From the NCBI GenBank assembly GCA_964658655.1, contig CAZZZL010000019.1, positions 1-64,000 on the forward strand: a DNA stretch of 64,000 bases. Reading direction: 5' to 3'. Shown here in pieces: positions 17,734-27,166 of this stretch. The translations under genes and the position numbers were made by a program. The notes beneath the pieces were generated by a model. It worked only from the letters and a program-made list of their open reading frames with translations, searched no databases and was not told the origin of the DNA. How positions within the stretch are numbered: the stretch's first letter is position 1; each line of letters starts with the position of its first letter. The DNA is from G963692885 sp964658655 (GTDB lineage: Bacteria > Acidobacteriota > Terriglobia > Terriglobales > Acidobacteriaceae).

Positions 17734-19311
17734 ATGAAAGTTCTCGATCCGCTCCTTGATAATCTGAACACTGCTCTTGTGGAACGCCGTATCGGCGACG
17801 GTTTCGCGCTCCTCGACAACATGCACACCGACCTTGCCGCGCTGCCCGGCGACCACCCCCTGGGGCCCGCGCTGTTACTTGTCCTGGCCCAGTGGATTGA
17901 CCTTGGCTATCACGACCAGGAACTATTTCAGCAGCTGTTACAGATAATGCGGCAGGCCGACCGCAGAGCCATGCCGCTAAAGGGTTTTCTTCTCTTGCGG
18001 ATGTCGCAGGCCTACGCTGCAATGGCGGAGGAGAAGGCGTCAGAAGCGGTTGAACTGCTTGATTTTGTCCTGCGCGTCGAGCAGGAGCTGGTCGATGCGC
18101 ACCTGATCATGCTGGCTCATTTCTGGAAGGGAAGAGCGCATCGCAAGAAGGGTGACTACGCGGCAGCATTGCATCACATTCTTGCCGCGCGCGAGCTGGC
18201 GCAGGACATGCAAGCGCCCAAAATCACGGCCGTCATCAAGATCCATGAGAGCTGGCTGCTTTTTCAGAAGGAAGAACGCCGCGATGCCTTCCGACTGCTC
18301 GATGAGGCAGAAGCCGAGCTCGTTGCCACCGACCACGCATTGTCGCTCGGCAACATTGAGTCAGCACGCGGTCGCTTCGTCCGGCGTTCCGGCGAGTATG
18401 TGAAGGCACTCGCGCATTTCGATCGCGCAGTCTCCATTTATTCCGAACGGCACAACCACCATCCCAACCTGGCGCGCGCATTGACGAACGCGGCGTACGT
18501 CAAGCGCCTGATCGCCCTCGATCTGCGCAAGCGTCTGCATTCCGGCAAGGCACGCGGTCCGCAGCATGAAAAGTATCTGCAGATTTGCCAGGAAGCACTG
18601 GATCTGCTGGAGCGCGCGGGGGAGATTTACTCGCTTCATCACCACCAGGGTGGCACCGGATCGGTGCTGGTAAATGCCGGCCACCTGCATCTCGATAGCG
18701 GCGACATCGACCGGGCTTCGGCCGAGGCGCTTAAGGCGCATGAACTTGGCCAGGAGCGCGGTGACCGCATCCTGATGGCACGGGCCCGTATCCTGCAGGC
18801 CGCTGCTGCCAATGCGCGCGTGGATGAGCAACTCGGCGACGACACCGACACGGCGGTCTTCGCCAACTTGGCGCTGGAGTATGCAGAGGAGGCGATTGTG
18901 CTGGCACAGCAGACCCAGAACAGGCGGCTGCTTACCGGTGCGTACATCGCGCGCGGAGCTACGGCGGCGAATGACTTTTTCCAGGAATGGGATGTAGCGA
19001 AGAAGTACGTTTCGCTGGCCTCAGACTTGATGAGCAAGGACGATCGCGATCACCTTTCGAAAGATCTGGCATCGCTCAAGTCGCGTATCCTGCGTGCGTC
19101 GGGCATTGATGAGACATTGCGTGCCTGGTCGGAGGGTATTCTCGGCAGCAAGACTTTTCAGCAGATCACCGAGGAGTTTGCCGAGATCGTGATTCCCAAG
19201 GTGTGGGCGCGGGAGGGCCGCAAGATATCGAGGGTCGCCGCGAAGCTGTCCATCTCCCCAAAGAAGGTGCGGCGTATTCTGCGCAATGCGGAGCTGCTGG
19301 AACGCCGCTGA
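17734..19311 (+). CDS. TPR-domain protein with C-terminal helix-turn-helix
   Basis: Cytoplasmic protein of 525 residues without signal or membrane segment. Residues about 100-440 are all-helical TPR-like repeats, for example HFWKGRAHRKKGDYAAALHH, RSGEYVKALAHFDRAVSIY and VNAGHLHLDSGDIDRASAEA. The last 35 residues (GRKISRVAAKLSISPKKVRR) look like a Fis/sigma-type DNA-binding helix-turn-helix. This suggests a transcription regulator that senses a peptide or protein partner through its TPR solenoid, as Rap/PlcR-like or MalT-like proteins do, but no known family is a clear match. It lies 119 bases upstream of a response-regulator gene in the same direction, so the two may form one signalling unit. 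Confidence 0.65.
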   Translation: MKVLDPLLDNLNTALVERRIGDGFALLDNMHTDLAALPGDHPLGPALLLVLAQWIDLGYHDQELFQQLLQIMRQADRRAMPLKGFLLLRMSQAYAAMAEEKASEAVELLDFVLRVEQELVDAHLIMLAHFWKGRAHRKKGDYAAALHHILAARELAQDMQAPKITAVIKIHESWLLFQKEERRDAFRLLDEAEAELVATDHALSLGNIESARGRFVRRSGEYVKALAHFDRAVSIYSERHNHHPNLARALTNAAYVKRLIALDLRKRLHSGKARGPQHEKYLQICQEALDLLERAGEIYSLHHHQGGTGSVLVNAGHLHLDSGDIDRASAEALKAHELGQERGDRILMARARILQAAAANARVDEQLGDDTDTAVFANLALEYAEEAIVLAQQTQNRRLLTGAYIARGATAANDFFQEWDVAKKYVSLASDLMSKDDRDHLSKDLASLKSRILRASGIDETLRAWSEGILGSKTFQQITEEFAEIVIPKVWAREGRKISRVAAKLSISPKKVRRILRNAELLERR

Positions 19312-19430
19312 CCGATTCGCAGAATTTGCATTCATCCTTCTGCCTCCTGTGCCGATGAACGCATCGTGGCATTCCGTTTCATCCTCATCGATCGACGCAT
19401 TACCAGAAGCTCAGCCGGCAGGGCAACCCG

Positions 19431-20618
19431 ATGACAGATCCGATCATTGCGAGCTTGCGAGGCGACGCGAGCGCTGATAATCGCAGCATCCTCTTTGTGG
19501 ATGATGAGCCTGACCTGCTGCTCGGTCTGCAGCACATGTTTGGTGAACGGTTCGATGTTCATATCGCCGGCAGTGCAGAGGACGGGTTGGCGGCGATCCA
19601 GCATCACTCTGCGTTTTCCGTGGTAGTTGCCGATATGCGTATGCCCGTAATGAATGGCACCGCCTTTCTCTCCCGGGTGCGCGAGCTGAGCCCGGATTCG
19701 AGCCGGGTGCTGCTGACCGGCAACGCTGACATGGCCACCGCCATTGACGCCGTCAACCATGAAAACATCTTTCGCTTCCTGACGAAGCCGTTCGAGAAGG
19801 AAGAACTCAGCCAGGCTATCGATGCCGGCATGCAGCAGTATCAGAAAGTAGTGACTGAGAAGGCGCGGCTGGAACGCGAGCAACTCGGCAACATCAAGCT
19901 GCTGACAGATGTCCTGCGGGCTGCGAATCCTGCCATCTCCGCTAAATCCACGCGCATCGCCCGCAGTGTCCGGCATATCAGCCGCCGGCTCGACCTTCCC
20001 GTGGCTGGCAGGGTGGAAGCCGCCGCCGAGCTATCGCAGCTGGGCTGCGTTACTTTGCCCACCGGTCTTGTGCAGCAGGCGTATGTGGGTGCTCGGCTGA
20101 CGCTGGAGGAACAACTCCTCTATGACGCCCACCCCCAGGTAGCACAGTCGATGCTGGCCAGCATCCCGAGCCTGGAGGCGGTGGGCTGGATGATCCGTCA
20201 GCAGTTCGTCCGGGACATTCCGCCGCAATCGCCATTTTCGTTCGGGACAGATTCCGCCTCGATGGTGTTCGGCGCGAGAGTATTGAAGCTTGCCGCCGCT
20301 TTTGATGCATACCGCATGCGAACGCTCACCGACATGGAAGCGCTCTCCCGCCTGCGCACCCGGGACGATGAATTCGAGAAACAGTTGGTTGATCTTCTGG
20401 CTGAAGTTGCGACCGTCAAAGGTGGCATGGAACTCCGCCAGGTTCCTGTCGCCCAGCTTGAAATCGGCATGGTGCTGGAGCAGGAGATTCGCAGCCGACA
20501 CGGCATGTTAAAGATGGCCAAGGGCCAGGAGGTGACCGCTGCCCTCCGCATCAAGCTCTATGGCCTGGTTCACGCCGGCATTGTGGAAGGCCAGGTGCTG
20601 GTGCAGGCTCCCCTCTAG
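19431..20618 (+). CDS. response regulator with degenerate HD-type output domain
   Basis: Protein of 395 residues. The receiver domain spans about 19-135: acidic pair in LFVDDEPD, phosphoacceptor D68 in VVVADMRMPVMNG, T in LLTGNAD and K in LTKPFEKEE. A helical domain follows (about 160-310) that has the layout of an RpfG-type HD-GYP domain (AAELSQLGCVTLP, EQLLYDAHPQVAQSMLASIP) but lacks the HD dyad and the GYP loop, so cyclic-di-GMP hydrolysis is unlikely. The C-terminus (LEIGMVLEQEIRSRHGMLK) matches the beta-rich end seen in RpfG-like proteins. The output is probably protein-protein binding. No cognate kinase is adjacent. Confidence 0.75.
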   Translation: MTDPIIASLRGDASADNRSILFVDDEPDLLLGLQHMFGERFDVHIAGSAEDGLAAIQHHSAFSVVVADMRMPVMNGTAFLSRVRELSPDSSRVLLTGNADMATAIDAVNHENIFRFLTKPFEKEELSQAIDAGMQQYQKVVTEKARLEREQLGNIKLLTDVLRAANPAISAKSTRIARSVRHISRRLDLPVAGRVEAAAELSQLGCVTLPTGLVQQAYVGARLTLEEQLLYDAHPQVAQSMLASIPSLEAVGWMIRQQFVRDIPPQSPFSFGTDSASMVFGARVLKLAAAFDAYRMRTLTDMEALSRLRTRDDEFEKQLVDLLAEVATVKGGMELRQVPVAQLEIGMVLEQEIRSRHGMLKMAKGQEVTAALRIKLYGLVHAGIVEGQVLVQAPL

Positions 20619-20647
20619 CGTCCAGGCCGGATCAAACTCAATCTCAC

Positions 20648-21457
20648 TCAATAACTCGTCGATTCGAGCATCGCCGCTGCCTGGGCCACGCTCATTGTGA
20701 AAGACACCTGCTGAAATCCGAAATGGAGCGAGTCCTCCTGCCGGGACACACTCTTCAGCAGCAGGATATTCCCATCTATATGTACCTGAAGCTGTTGCGT
20801 CTTCCACTGCCCGGGCGCTACTTCGGCGCGGGCCATGAAGAAAGTGCTGTCCTGGCTGACTTTCCCGAGAATGCCATAGCCGAACTCCACCGGGTGCTCC
20901 AGGTGTGTGGCCAGCTTGCATAACCTGTTGTCACCAGGATGGATCAGCAGGTCACCCGCGGAAGCATGCAGCACGCGGTCCTGGTAGGACTGTTCCTCAT
21001 ATCCCGGGTTTGGCTTGAACATGATCTTGGTGCATCCGTCCTGCATGCCCGCCACGGTGAACAGGTAAATCTTCGGCAAAACACGCAGCAGGTCGGCCGT
21101 ACGCGTCTCGTCGTCCTTACGCGACTGGTTCTCGCGACGCACGTCATCGGGATGCTTCGCCAGGTACGCGAGCCGATCGCTTTCTGCCTTCTGCTGTGTT
21201 GGCGTCAGCGGCTTGCCATCGACACGAATCAGGCGATGCATGCGACCTTCAGGCACCTCAACCACCAGTTCTTCCCACTGGTGGCCTTTCGTGCGCGTGG
21301 ACGTTTCTTTGCGGCGATAAAGGAAGTGCGCGCGGTCTTTGGCTGCCGCTGTCTCCGCCTGCACCATATGGTTCACCACTTCGATCGCAGACGGTTGTGC
21401 CTGCGCCAGAACGATACATGGCGATATCAGAAACGCCAGCATGCCCAGCCACCACAC
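20648..21457 (-). CDS. secreted protein of unknown function
   Basis: Protein of 269 residues with a hydrophobic signal (LAFLISPCIVLAQ). The body reads like a periplasmic beta-sheet protein: FLYRRKETSTRTKGHQWEEL, GRMHRLIRVDGKPLTPTQQK, then a long basic/acidic helix (PDDVRRENQSRKDDETRTAD) and further strands. This layout recalls LolA-like lipoprotein-binding folds and acidobacterial outer-membrane lipoprotein-sorting annotations, but I cannot assign a family. The start at 21457 is GTG; an ATG at 21442 would shorten the signal. It converges with the response-regulator gene and diverges from hutU. Confidence 0.55.
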   Translation of the reverse strand: MWWLGMLAFLISPCIVLAQAQPSAIEVVNHMVQAETAAAKDRAHFLYRRKETSTRTKGHQWEELVVEVPEGRMHRLIRVDGKPLTPTQQKAESDRLAYLAKHPDDVRRENQSRKDDETRTADLLRVLPKIYLFTVAGMQDGCTKIMFKPNPGYEEQSYQDRVLHASAGDLLIHPGDNRLCKLATHLEHPVEFGYGILGKVSQDSTFFMARAEVAPGQWKTQQLQVHIDGNILLLKSVSRQEDSLHFGFQQVSFTMSVAQAAAMLESTSY

Positions 21458-21692
21458 GGCCCGGCCTACTCCCTGAACTTTTATGCCTGGACCTGGAAAG
21501 GAAATAAATGCGGCTCCTTTGTGAAAGCTAACACCACTCCATGAATCTTCGCTGAAGGCCAGAGCGAGGGCTTGAGACCATCACCCGCCTGCGCCTGCAT
21601 CGCTGGTTAGGATGCCGATCGAAGGCTGGAGAAGATGACGATTGAGTCAGTTTCTGCTCACTCTTGATACAGTCTTGTATGCAGGAAGCCCC

Positions 21693-23366
21693 ATGAAAAC
21701 GACCTACACTCCTATCCATGCTCCGCGCGGCAATACACGGACAGCCAAAGGCTGGATTCAGGAAGCCGCGAAACGCATGCTCATGAATAATCTCGATCCG
21801 GCTGTCGCAGAGAAACCCGAAGAGCTCATCGTGTATGGCGGCCGCGGCAAGGCAGCACGCAACTGGGAGTGTTATCACAAAATCATCGAAACCCTCGACC
21901 GCCTCGAGAACAACCAGACCCTGCTGGTGCAATCCGGCAAAGCTGTTGGCGTCGTCGAGACACAGCGCCTCGCGCCGCGGGTGCTTATCGCCAATTCGAA
22001 CCTGGTTCCGCGATGGTCGACTTGGGAGGAGTTTGACAAACTCGACGCCGCCGGCCTGATGATGTACGGCCAGATGACTGCCGGTTCGTGGATCTACATC
22101 GGCACACAGGGCATCCTGCAGGGAACCTACGAGACCTTTCGCGGCGCGGCAAAGCGACACTTCAATGACACGCTCGCCGGCACCATTACAGTCACGGCAG
22201 GGCTGGGCGGCATGGGTGGCGCGCAGCCTCTCGCCGTCAAGCTGGCCGGCGGCGTCAGCATCTGCATTGAGATCGATCCGCAGCGCATCCAGCGGCGCCT
22301 CGAGACGCGCTATCTCGACAAGGCGACAGACTCGCTTGACGAATCCATCTCTCTTGCGACGACTGCAAAAAATGCTCGCCAAGCGTTGTCGATCGGACTG
22401 ATGGGCAATGCGGCCGAGATATTGCCGAAGATGGTGAAGCTCGGCTTCATCCCCGATCTGGTTACTGACCAGACCAGCTCGCATGATCCCATGTGGGGCT
22501 ATCTGCCCATCGCCCGATCGGATGAAGATCTCAACACACTGCGCGCGCAGCAGCCATCGCAATACAGCGCACGCGTCCAGGCGTCGATTGCCACGCATGT
22601 CCAGGCCATCCTCGCCATGCAGCGCGCCGGTGCCATTGCCTTCGACTACGGGAATAACCTGCGCACACAGGCCAAGATTGCCGGCGTCTCTGACGCATTT
22701 GACTATCCGGGATTTGTGCCGGCATTCATTCGCGACTCCTTTTGCGAAGGCCGCGGCCCCTTCCGATGGGTCGCGCTTTCAGGCGATCCTGCCGACATTG
22801 CGAAGACCGACGCCGCGCTGCTCGAACTTTTTCCGGAAGACGCACGCCTGCAGCAGTGGCTGCGTTTCGCATCGACGGAAATCGCCTACCAGGGTCTGCC
22901 TGCGCGCATCTGCTGGCTCGGTTATCGCGAACGCGATCGTGCCGGGCTGCTCTTTAACGAGATGGTGCGCGATGGCCGTCTGTCCGCGCCCATCGTCATT
23001 GGCCGCGACCATCTCGATGCGGGCTCGGTCGCCAGCCCCTTCCGCGAGACAGAAGGGATGCTCGACGGTTCCGACGCAGTTTCCGACTGGGCGCTGCTCA
23101 ACTTCGCAACCGGCATTGCGAGTGGCGCCGGGTGGATGAGTTTTCATCACGGCGGCGGTGTCGGCATGGGGTACAGTCAACACTCCGGCCTCGTCGCCGT
23201 TGCCGATGGCAGCGACGAGGCCGACGAACGGCTGCGCCTCTGCCTGCTCAACGATCCCGCGATGGGCGTCATGCGTCATGCCGACGCAGGCTACGACATC
23301 GCAAAGCAGACTGCGGAACAGCGCGGGCTCGACCTGCCCAGTCTGGGAATCACCAACAAAGCATGA
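21693..23366 (+). CDS. hutU: urocanate hydratase
   Basis: Cytoplasmic enzyme of 557 residues (family norm about 550-560) converting urocanate to imidazolone propionate with tightly bound NAD, the second step of histidine degradation. Visible family segments include ELIVYGGRGKAARNWE, the NAD-binding ITVTAGLGGMGGAQPLA, the cysteine segment LPARICWLGYRERD and the signature SFHHGGGVGMGYSQHSG. The ATG at 21693 has AGGA seven bases upstream; the longer open frame from 21642 has no support. It overlaps hutI by four bases (ATGA), the first of three such couplings. Histidine ammonia-lyase (hutH) is not in the window. Confidence 0.95.
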   Translation: MKTTYTPIHAPRGNTRTAKGWIQEAAKRMLMNNLDPAVAEKPEELIVYGGRGKAARNWECYHKIIETLDRLENNQTLLVQSGKAVGVVETQRLAPRVLIANSNLVPRWSTWEEFDKLDAAGLMMYGQMTAGSWIYIGTQGILQGTYETFRGAAKRHFNDTLAGTITVTAGLGGMGGAQPLAVKLAGGVSICIEIDPQRIQRRLETRYLDKATDSLDESISLATTAKNARQALSIGLMGNAAEILPKMVKLGFIPDLVTDQTSSHDPMWGYLPIARSDEDLNTLRAQQPSQYSARVQASIATHVQAILAMQRAGAIAFDYGNNLRTQAKIAGVSDAFDYPGFVPAFIRDSFCEGRGPFRWVALSGDPADIAKTDAALLELFPEDARLQQWLRFASTEIAYQGLPARICWLGYRERDRAGLLFNEMVRDGRLSAPIVIGRDHLDAGSVASPFRETEGMLDGSDAVSDWALLNFATGIASGAGWMSFHHGGGVGMGYSQHSGLVAVADGSDEADERLRLCLLNDPAMGVMRHADAGYDIAKQTAEQRGLDLPSLGITNKA

Positions 23367-24619
23367 CACCCGATTTGGTTAAGACCGAGCTGCTGACTGC
23401 CGACCTGCTCATCACCGGCATCTCGCAGCTCGCAACGGCGGAGGGGCTCGGCGCAAAGCGCGGCGCTGCCATGCGCGAGCTGAAGCAAATCGACAACGCT
23501 GCCATCGCTTGTCTTGCCGGACGAGTTACCTGGTTCGGGCCGCGTTCCGCATGGAAGGGCGCCGCCGGCCGCACAGAAGACCTCGGCAACCGCGCCGTGG
23601 TACCCGCCCTGGTCGATCCGCATACCCACGCCGTGTGGGCTGGTGATCGCCTGGCAGATTTCGATGCGCGTACTTCAGGCGCGACCTATGAGCAGATACT
23701 AATGGCCGGCGGCGGTATCCGCAGCACCATCCGGGCTACGGCGCGGGCGAGCAGGGAAGAGCTGATAGATGCTGCTCTGCCACGGATCGGATTGCTGCTA
23801 CGATCCGGCGCCACTACCATCGAAGTCAAATCCGGTTACGGCTTTACGGTCGAAGCTGAACTCGCCATGCTCGAAGCCATCCAGTCCATAGCAACGCGCA
23901 CGCCGGCGACGATCCTGCCGACGTTGCTCATCCATATTCCGCCCGCCGATCTTGCAAATCGCGCCGGTTATCTGCAGCAAGTCTGCATCGATTTGATACC
24001 CGAGGTCGCTCGGCGCAAATTAGCAACAGCCGTTGACATCTTTGTGGAGAAGGAAGCGTGGCGGCCCGAGGAAGCGCGACTCGTCCTGGAATGTGCCATC
24101 AAACGCGGCCTCGCGATCAAACTGCACACCGAGCAATTTCACCGCATCGGCGGGCTCGAGCTTGGCCTGCAGCTTGGCGCGCTCAGCTGCGATCATCTTG
24201 AAGCGTGCAGCGATGCCCAGCTTGCCGGCTTCGCCAAACGCAATACGATTGCGACCATTCTGCCCGGAGTGTCGCTGCACCTCGGCATTCCGGTGGCACC
24301 TGGGCGCAAACTGATTGACGCGGGTGCCGCTGTCGCAGTCGGCACCGATCTGAACCCGGGCTCAAGTCCGCTCTTCTCCATGGCCGCGGCCCTGGCTTTG
24401 TCTGTTCGTCTCAATGGACTTACTGCGCAGGAAGCGCTTATCGCCGGAACCGTCAACGCCGCGCATGCACTCGGCCGCGGCGATCTTGGCCGCATCGAAG
24501 TCGGCGGACGCGCCGATTTCCTGGTGCTGCACGGTCGCGACTGGCGCGAACTGATTTACACGCTCGGCGCAAATCCTGTAAAGGAAGTGCGTATCGGCGG
24601 AGAGTTGGCCGCCGCATGA
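23363..24619 (+). CDS. hutI: imidazolonepropionase
   Basis: Amidohydrolase of 418 residues that opens the imidazolone ring to give N-formimidoyl-L-glutamate. The metal-binding start DPHTHAVWAGDRLADFDART is typical, with SGATYEQI and VEVKSGYG-like IEVKSGYGFTVEAEL following; CDHLEACSDAQL and the acidic VAVGTDLNPGSSPLFSM complete the site. The start is the ATG at 23363 inside the hutU stop (ATGA); the open frame continuing upstream to 23132 is only an overlap with hutU. It ends in another ATGA overlap with hutF. Confidence 0.95.
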   Translation: MTPDLVKTELLTADLLITGISQLATAEGLGAKRGAAMRELKQIDNAAIACLAGRVTWFGPRSAWKGAAGRTEDLGNRAVVPALVDPHTHAVWAGDRLADFDARTSGATYEQILMAGGGIRSTIRATARASREELIDAALPRIGLLLRSGATTIEVKSGYGFTVEAELAMLEAIQSIATRTPATILPTLLIHIPPADLANRAGYLQQVCIDLIPEVARRKLATAVDIFVEKEAWRPEEARLVLECAIKRGLAIKLHTEQFHRIGGLELGLQLGALSCDHLEACSDAQLAGFAKRNTIATILPGVSLHLGIPVAPGRKLIDAGAAVAVGTDLNPGSSPLFSMAAALALSVRLNGLTAQEALIAGTVNAAHALGRGDLGRIEVGGRADFLVLHGRDWRELIYTLGANPVKEVRIGGELAAA

Positions 24620-26016
24620 GTACACTCTTCCGCCCCGAACTTCTATTCTACCGGGGAGAATTTCTGCGTAACGCCGGTTTCCTGGTCGACGATACTGGAT
24701 ACGTATCAGAAACGAGTACGGAAACGGCTTTGGCTCCTGGCGCAATCGTCGACCTGCCCGGGAAAGCTCTGCTCCCCGGCTTCGTCAACGCCCACTCCCA
24801 TACCTTTCAGCGGCTCATCCGCGGCAAGGCAGAGTCGCGTGCAGCGAGTGGCCGCGACTTCTGGTCCTGGCGCGGCTGCATGTATCACGCTGCAGCATCG
24901 CTGACACCACGAGATGTCTACGACGTTGCCCGTATGGCTTTCCTCGAAATGGTGATGGCCGGCACCACGACCGTCGGCGAATTCCATTACCTGCACACCC
25001 AGCCGGACGGACGACCCTACGACGATCCGAATGAACTTGCGAAGCAGGTCATCGCGGCAGCGCAATCGATCGGCATCCGCATCGTTCTGTTGCGAACAGC
25101 ATACTTCCGGGCGGGTTATCAACTGCCGCCTGATCCTGGCCAGACCCGCTTCATCGAGACGCCCGATTCGTATCTCGAGAACACGCAGGCACTCCTCCGC
25201 AGCTACGCAGCAACAGGCGAGACAATCAGCATCGGCATAGCGCCGCACAGCATCCGCGCGGTTCCGCTCGAAGCGCTTAGAGAGATTGCCGCATGGGGCA
25301 GGGAAGAGCATCTGCCCATTCACATGCACGTTGCTGAACAGGTCGCCGAGAATGATGCGTGCATCGCCGAATACGGCGCTACTCCCGTTGCCTTTCTTTC
25401 GCGCGAGAAGATTCTTGGCCCGGATTTCACCGGCGTTCACTCCATCCACATGAATGCGTTTGAGATCCAGCAGCTTGCCGATGCCGGCTCGACCATCTGC
25501 TCCTGTCCAACGACTGAGCGCAATCTTGGCGACGGCATCCTCGCAGCCGATCAAGCCATGCGCGCGGGGATACCGATTGCTTTCGGCTCAGACAGCCAGG
25601 CGCAGATCGCGCCGCTCGAAGATGCGCGCCAGCTGGACTATCACCTGCGGCTCGCTCAGCAACAGCGTGTCATTCTTGACCAGATTGACGGCACCAGCCT
25701 CGCAACTCGTCTGTTTACCTGCGCCACGACAAATGGCGCGAATGCGCTCAAAGTAAATGCTGGAAGCCTCGAGCCCGGCGCTTGTGCTGATTTTTTTACC
25801 GTTGACCTCAACGACCTTTCGATCGCCGGCCATGCTCCATCTGACCTGTTGCCGCTCCTCGTCTTTGCGCTCGAGCGTACGGCGATCCGCGATGTCGCCG
25901 TGCAGGGAAAACTGATTCTACGTGACGGCCGGCATGTGCAGCAGGCCGACGTACTTGACCGATACAAGGATCTGCACCGGCGCACCTGGCATGATGCCGG
26001 AGTGCGCAGACCATGA
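24616..26016 (+). CDS. hutF: formimidoylglutamate deiminase
   Basis: Amidohydrolase-superfamily enzyme of 466 residues that removes ammonia from N-formimidoyl-L-glutamate to give N-formyl-L-glutamate, the step used by the five-step Hut route. Seen are the metal motif VNAHSHTFQRLIRGKAES, FWSWRGCMY, GTTTVGEFHYLHT, HMHVAEQ with the next metal His, and FGSDSQAQIAPLEDAR with the catalytic Asp. These match HutF more closely than guanine or cytosine deaminases. It is coupled by ATGA overlaps on both sides. Its presence predicts a need for N-formylglutamate deformylase, but hutG is not adjacent. Confidence 0.92.
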   Translation: MSTLFRPELLFYRGEFLRNAGFLVDDTGYVSETSTETALAPGAIVDLPGKALLPGFVNAHSHTFQRLIRGKAESRAASGRDFWSWRGCMYHAAASLTPRDVYDVARMAFLEMVMAGTTTVGEFHYLHTQPDGRPYDDPNELAKQVIAAAQSIGIRIVLLRTAYFRAGYQLPPDPGQTRFIETPDSYLENTQALLRSYAATGETISIGIAPHSIRAVPLEALREIAAWGREEHLPIHMHVAEQVAENDACIAEYGATPVAFLSREKILGPDFTGVHSIHMNAFEIQQLADAGSTICSCPTTERNLGDGILAADQAMRAGIPIAFGSDSQAQIAPLEDARQLDYHLRLAQQQRVILDQIDGTSLATRLFTCATTNGANALKVNAGSLEPGACADFFTVDLNDLSIAGHAPSDLLPLLVFALERTAIRDVAVQGKLILRDGRHVQQADVLDRYKDLHRRTWHDAGVRRP

Positions 26017-27131
26017 CGCGTGTTGTGGAGCATCTGGAAAGCCTCGTTCGTATTCCTTCGGTCTCGTCGCTGAGCAATCGTCCCATGATCGAATACGCAG
26101 AGCAGGTGCTGCATGCAGCGGCTTGGCAAACCTTGCGCAATACCTACGTAGACGATGCAGGTGTAGAGAAGATCAACCTGCTCGCAACTCCGCCTGGTCA
26201 AACGGTCGAGGACCGTGATGTCGACACAGCATTCGTCTGCCACACCGACACCGTGCCCTATGCAGCCACGTGGGGCGGCGCAATTCATCCGGAGACGAAG
26301 GCAGGCTTCTTACATGGCTGCGGCGCGTGTGATGTCAAGGGCTTCCTGGCATGCCTGCTCGCGTCCGCAGAAAGTAAGGACGCAAAGCAATTCGTCAACG
26401 TCAGGATTGTGCTGACCGCCGATGAAGAGATCGGCTGCATTGGCGCGAAACATCTTCTCGCTGCCAACCTGCTGCGTCCGAAACGAATGGTCATTGGCGA
26501 GCCTACATTGCTGCATCCAGCCCGCGCAGGCAAAGGCTATTGCCTCGGCCGAATCACTGTCATGGGAAAGGAAGCGCACAGCGCTCATCCGGATCGCGGC
26601 GCATCCGCGATCAACGCTGCCGCTCATCTACTCATTGAACTGGAAAAACTTGCCGGCGATCTCACCATCAACGCCAACGCATTCTTCTCACCGCCATTTA
26701 CCACGCTCAACGTCGGCACCATCCAGGGCGGAACGTCGAAGAATATCATCCCGGGCCAGTGTTCTTTCCAGGTCGAGTGGCGTCCCATCCCCGGTCTCTC
26801 TCCTGTGCCCGGTGCAATCGCAGCAGCTATCGAACAGCAGCGCCAATCCAATCCGCAGATCGGATATTCATTCACCGTCGAACGCGAACAGCAGGGCTTT
26901 GAAACGGCTGCGGATTCACCTCTGGTCCGCGCCATCGAGAGTCTCACCGGCAAGTCCGCGATAGCTATTCCGTTCGGATCAGAGGCAAGCATTTTTGCAA
27001 CTGTCTGCGACGACATTGTTGTCTTCGGCCCTGGCGATATGACGTCCGCCCACAGCGACCGTGAGCGGGTCGAGATTGCGCAGTTGCACCAGGCTGTATC
27101 CTGCATACACTCCCTCATGCTTCAGCACTGA
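26013..27131 (+). CDS. M20-family N-acyl amino acid deacylase (ArgE-like), possible N-formylglutamate deformylase
   Basis: Zinc metallohydrolase of 372 residues. The M20 ligands are visible: H in FVCHTDTVP, D in GACDVKGFLA, E-E in LTADEEIGCIG, E in VIGEPTLL and a C-terminal H in MTSAHSDRERV. The dimerisation domain starts near GKEAHSAHPDRGASAINAA. Overall it resembles acetylornithine deacetylase. It overlaps hutF by four bases, and a gene for the expected last step (HutG) is not seen, so I infer it may remove the formyl group from N-formylglutamate. An ordinary acetylornithine deacetylase role, or a role with the neighbouring arginine-type hydrolase, is the alternative. Confidence 0.8.
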   Translation: MTRVVEHLESLVRIPSVSSLSNRPMIEYAEQVLHAAAWQTLRNTYVDDAGVEKINLLATPPGQTVEDRDVDTAFVCHTDTVPYAATWGGAIHPETKAGFLHGCGACDVKGFLACLLASAESKDAKQFVNVRIVLTADEEIGCIGAKHLLAANLLRPKRMVIGEPTLLHPARAGKGYCLGRITVMGKEAHSAHPDRGASAINAAAHLLIELEKLAGDLTINANAFFSPPFTTLNVGTIQGGTSKNIIPGQCSFQVEWRPIPGLSPVPGAIAAAIEQQRQSNPQIGYSFTVEREQQGFETAADSPLVRAIESLTGKSAIAIPFGSEASIFATVCDDIVVFGPGDMTSAHSDRERVEIAQLHQAVSCIHSLMLQH

Positions 27132-27166
27132 ACCGTACCGCAATTTTCGGACCAGCAAAGGACCCG

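Noticed and set aside
21528..22598. Antisense open frame of 356 residues
   Set aside because: Lies entirely opposite hutU, which is unmistakable; codon pattern is the mirror of the real gene.
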